From NCBI GenBank assembly GCA_030602665.1, contig JAUVZE010000059.1, positions 1 to 6,786 of the forward strand: 6,786 nt of DNA, in the 5' to 3' direction. The notes below the pieces were generated by a model, which was not told the origin of the DNA, made no database searches, and worked only from the letters and a program-made list of their open reading frames with translations. The first letter of the stretch is position 1, and every line of letters begins with the position of its first letter. The position numbers and the translations under genes were made by a program. Positions 5,602-6,786 of the stretch are shown here, in pieces. This DNA is from Dehalococcoidia bacterium. Lineage in GTDB: Bacteria > Chloroflexota > Dehalococcoidia > Dehalococcoidales > JAUVZE01.

Positions 5602-5621
5602 AGATTGTTGCCAGACAATCT
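5602..5621 (-). terminator. weak hairpin after the translin gene, possible terminator
   Basis: AGATTGT and ACAATCT form a perfect 7-pair stem around a 6-base loop, starting 5 bases after the translin stop codon. The stem is AT-rich and the sequence behind it (CTTAAATT) is only a poor T-tract, so termination would be inefficient. It may instead protect the 3' end of the message. Confidence 0.35.
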
Positions 5622-5626
5622 TGTAT

Positions 5627-6268
5627 CTAACGGATATTACCCTCAAATTCTTCCAACCTGTTCTCCAGGTCTTTTTGTCTTATAACTAATGTCAGGTCGC
5701 TGCGTGTCCTTTCCAGGACGCCACGGACCATATCGGTGGTGCGACGTAGACCGCCAGTTATGGCATCAGGGAAATCCATAGTCACCAAGACGCTGTAGAT
5801 GTCATCCATGGCGGCCAGTAGCTCCTCACCTCGGGAGAGGTCACCCTTCCTCATACTATCCAGAAGGTAGCGCCGTAACTCACCTACCGCTTCACCTAGT
5901 CCGTTCAGGTAAGCAGCGGCATCAATACTCAGTTCGTCTGGGCTGGGAAGTTGCTTTCCTGCCACCAAAGCCAGGGTGATACTACCTTCGGCAAACTCCT
6001 TTTGCGCATCTCTGACGAAGCCAGCGTAGCCGAGTTCACTGCAGCTAACCACAGCTTGGAAGACCTCATCAAGGAGGTTGCGGGCTGCTCCGAGCAGCTC
6101 TTTTGCCTGGTTAAACTCCTGGCGGTGAATGGCACGAATAGCCTGGCTGCAGTGTCGGATTACTTCACGGCACAGGGGCAGCACCTTCTCTCTAGTGGCA
6201 TCTTTAGCCGAGAAGCTCAGTCGGATCTGGTCAGCAATTGGTTCTAGATTATCGGTTGGTCTATTCAC
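5627..6268 (-). CDS. translin-family protein with TRAX-like catalytic residues
   Basis: The sequence is predicted to be all-helical, matching the translin/TRAX family (archaeal group COG2178), whose eukaryotic members bind single-stranded RNA/DNA and form the C3PO endoribonuclease. Typical is the C-terminal half: L-L-D-S-M-R-K-G-D, then M-D-F-P-D-A-I-T, L-R-R-T-T-D-M-V-R-G-V-L-E-R-T-R-S-D-L-T. Counting from the TTG at 6280, E95-F-A-E98 aligns by eye with E-Y-V-E of TRAX, and D147 of K-G-D with its G-N-G-D aspartate; these three acidic residues carry the TRAX nuclease activity. E134 also fits a conserved position. A metal-dependent ribonuclease role is therefore plausible but unproven. I prefer the GTG at 6268 (213 residues), which has GGGG six bases upstream; the TTG at 6280 (217 residues) lacks a good site. 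The gene overlaps the thiE stop by 8 bases, implying translational coupling. The family is common in eukaryotes and archaea but rare in bacteria. Confidence 0.85.
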   Translation of the reverse strand: MNRPTDNLEPIADQIRLSFSAKDATREKVLPLCREVIRHCSQAIRAIHRQEFNQAKELLGAARNLLDEVFQAVVSCSELGYAGFVRDAQKEFAEGSITLALVAGKQLPSPDELSIDAAAYLNGLGEAVGELRRYLLDSMRKGDLSRGEELLAAMDDIYSVLVTMDFPDAITGGLRRTTDMVRGVLERTRSDLTLVIRQKDLENRLEEFEGNIR

Positions 6269-6785
6269 TTCGTGCCCCAAAGCTATCTATTATTTGTCGG
6301 GCTGTCTCTTCTGGAGACTCGGCTTCTAGTACGGCGCTAATCACCGCCACCGAGTTAGCTCCAGCTGCCATAACCTCAGCAGCATTATCCTTATTAATAC
6401 CCCCAATGGCAACCAGAGGTAAGGATATTGCCTGTCTAACCTGGCGTAGCCGTTCTACGCCGACTACCGTGGCTGTTTTCTTGTAGGTAGTTGGGTAGAT
6501 TGAGCCTACGGCAATATAGTCAGTCCCCTCAGCTTCAGCGGTAATAGCCTGGTCTTCCGTAGTTACCGAGCCGCCCAGGATTTTATCTATTGGTAGCAGC
6601 TGGCGAGCTACTTTAATAGGCAGGTCATTCTGACCCAGGTGCAGTCCATCAGCCTCAGTAGCCAGGGCTATATCAAGGTAATCGTTTATTATAAACAGTA
6701 CATTGTGCTCAGCACATAGGCTCCTTAGCTGGTGGGCTATTGCCAGTAGCTCCTTTTTACTTTGTAGTTTATCCCGTAGTTGAAT
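6261..6785 (-). CDS. thiE: thiamin phosphate synthase, C-terminal part (5' end outside window)
   Basis: The visible 174 residues are most of a ThiE TIM barrel, which joins the hydroxymethylpyrimidine diphosphate and thiazole phosphate precursors into thiamin phosphate, releasing pyrophosphate, in the cytosol. The visible part opens with I-Q-L-R-D-K, the conserved (V/I)-Q-L-R-x-K strand near the normal N-terminus, so about 30-40 residues are probably missing. Next come I-I-N-D-Y-L-D-I-A-L (32-41), G-L-H-L-G-Q-N-D-L-P (47-56), G-S-I-Y-P-T-T-Y-K-K (94-103) and the phosphate-binding A-I-G-G-I-N (126-131) and A-V-I-S-A-V (147-152). The usual G-x-S-x-H segment is replaced by G-G-S-V-T-T (71-76), a modest deviation. 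An N-terminal fusion to another domain cannot be excluded. The stop TAG (6263-6261) overlaps the start of the translin gene. Confidence 0.93.
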   Translation of the reverse strand: MQLRDKLQSKKELLAIAHQLRSLCAEHNVLFIINDYLDIALATEADGLHLGQNDLPIKVARQLLPIDKILGGSVTTEDQAITAEAEGTDYIAVGSIYPTTYKKTATVVGVERLRQVRQAISLPLVAIGGINKDNAAEVMAAGANSVAVISAVLEAESPEETARQIIDSFGARSE

Positions 6786-6786
6786 T

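Noticed and set aside
5951..6486. Plus-strand open frames opposite the translin and thiE genes.
   Set aside because: They are shadows of well-supported genes and show no recognisable domains.

Overview
The window looks like a piece of an anaerobic bacterial chromosome of moderate GC content. The best guess is Chloroflexota, class Dehalococcoidia or a relative. That guess is inference. It rests on a translin-family gene beside thiE, a K+-type membrane pyrophosphatase, a dimeric archaeal/eukaryal-type glycyl-tRNA synthetase, and near-consensus sigma-70 signals. No rRNA, tRNA, CRISPR array, insertion sequence or phage gene was seen.

Layout. Positions 2-184 (+) hold the C-terminal end of a 4Fe-4S ferredoxin-type protein. 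It overlaps tail-to-tail with a nitroreductase (171-716, -), which follows glycyl-tRNA synthetase (741-2114, -) after 24 bases, as in an operon. The stretch 2115-2802 has no conventional gene but is dense in signals. It holds the glyS ribosome binding site and an open frame for a two-helix membrane peptide on the minus strand that lacks a usual start codon. On the plus strand there is a near-perfect sigma-70 promoter (2388-2416), then about 295 nt of heavily structured RNA. That RNA contains a possible 24-residue leader peptide and mutually exclusive hairpins, and ends in a strong intrinsic terminator (2674-2718). A metallo-beta-lactamase-fold hydrolase follows (2803-3435, +). It converges, with an 18-base gap, on a membrane pyrophosphatase (3454-5466, -). 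Upstream of the latter come a promoter and a terminator-like hairpin just in front of its ribosome binding site, then a translin-family gene (5627-6268, -) and the C-terminal part of thiE (6261-6785, -), which overlap by 8 bases.

How the parts relate. thiE (thiamin phosphate synthase) and the translin gene are probably translationally coupled. The pyrophosphatase lies downstream on the same strand but appears to have its own promoter. ThiE, GlyS and many biosynthetic reactions release pyrophosphate, which the pump can convert to an ion gradient, but no direct link is shown. Two places look like conditional transcription termination: the RNA upstream of the hydrolase and the pyrophosphatase leader. 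These and the bacterial translin, which keeps TRAX-like catalytic residues, deserve most attention. The remaining genes are ordinary members of known families.
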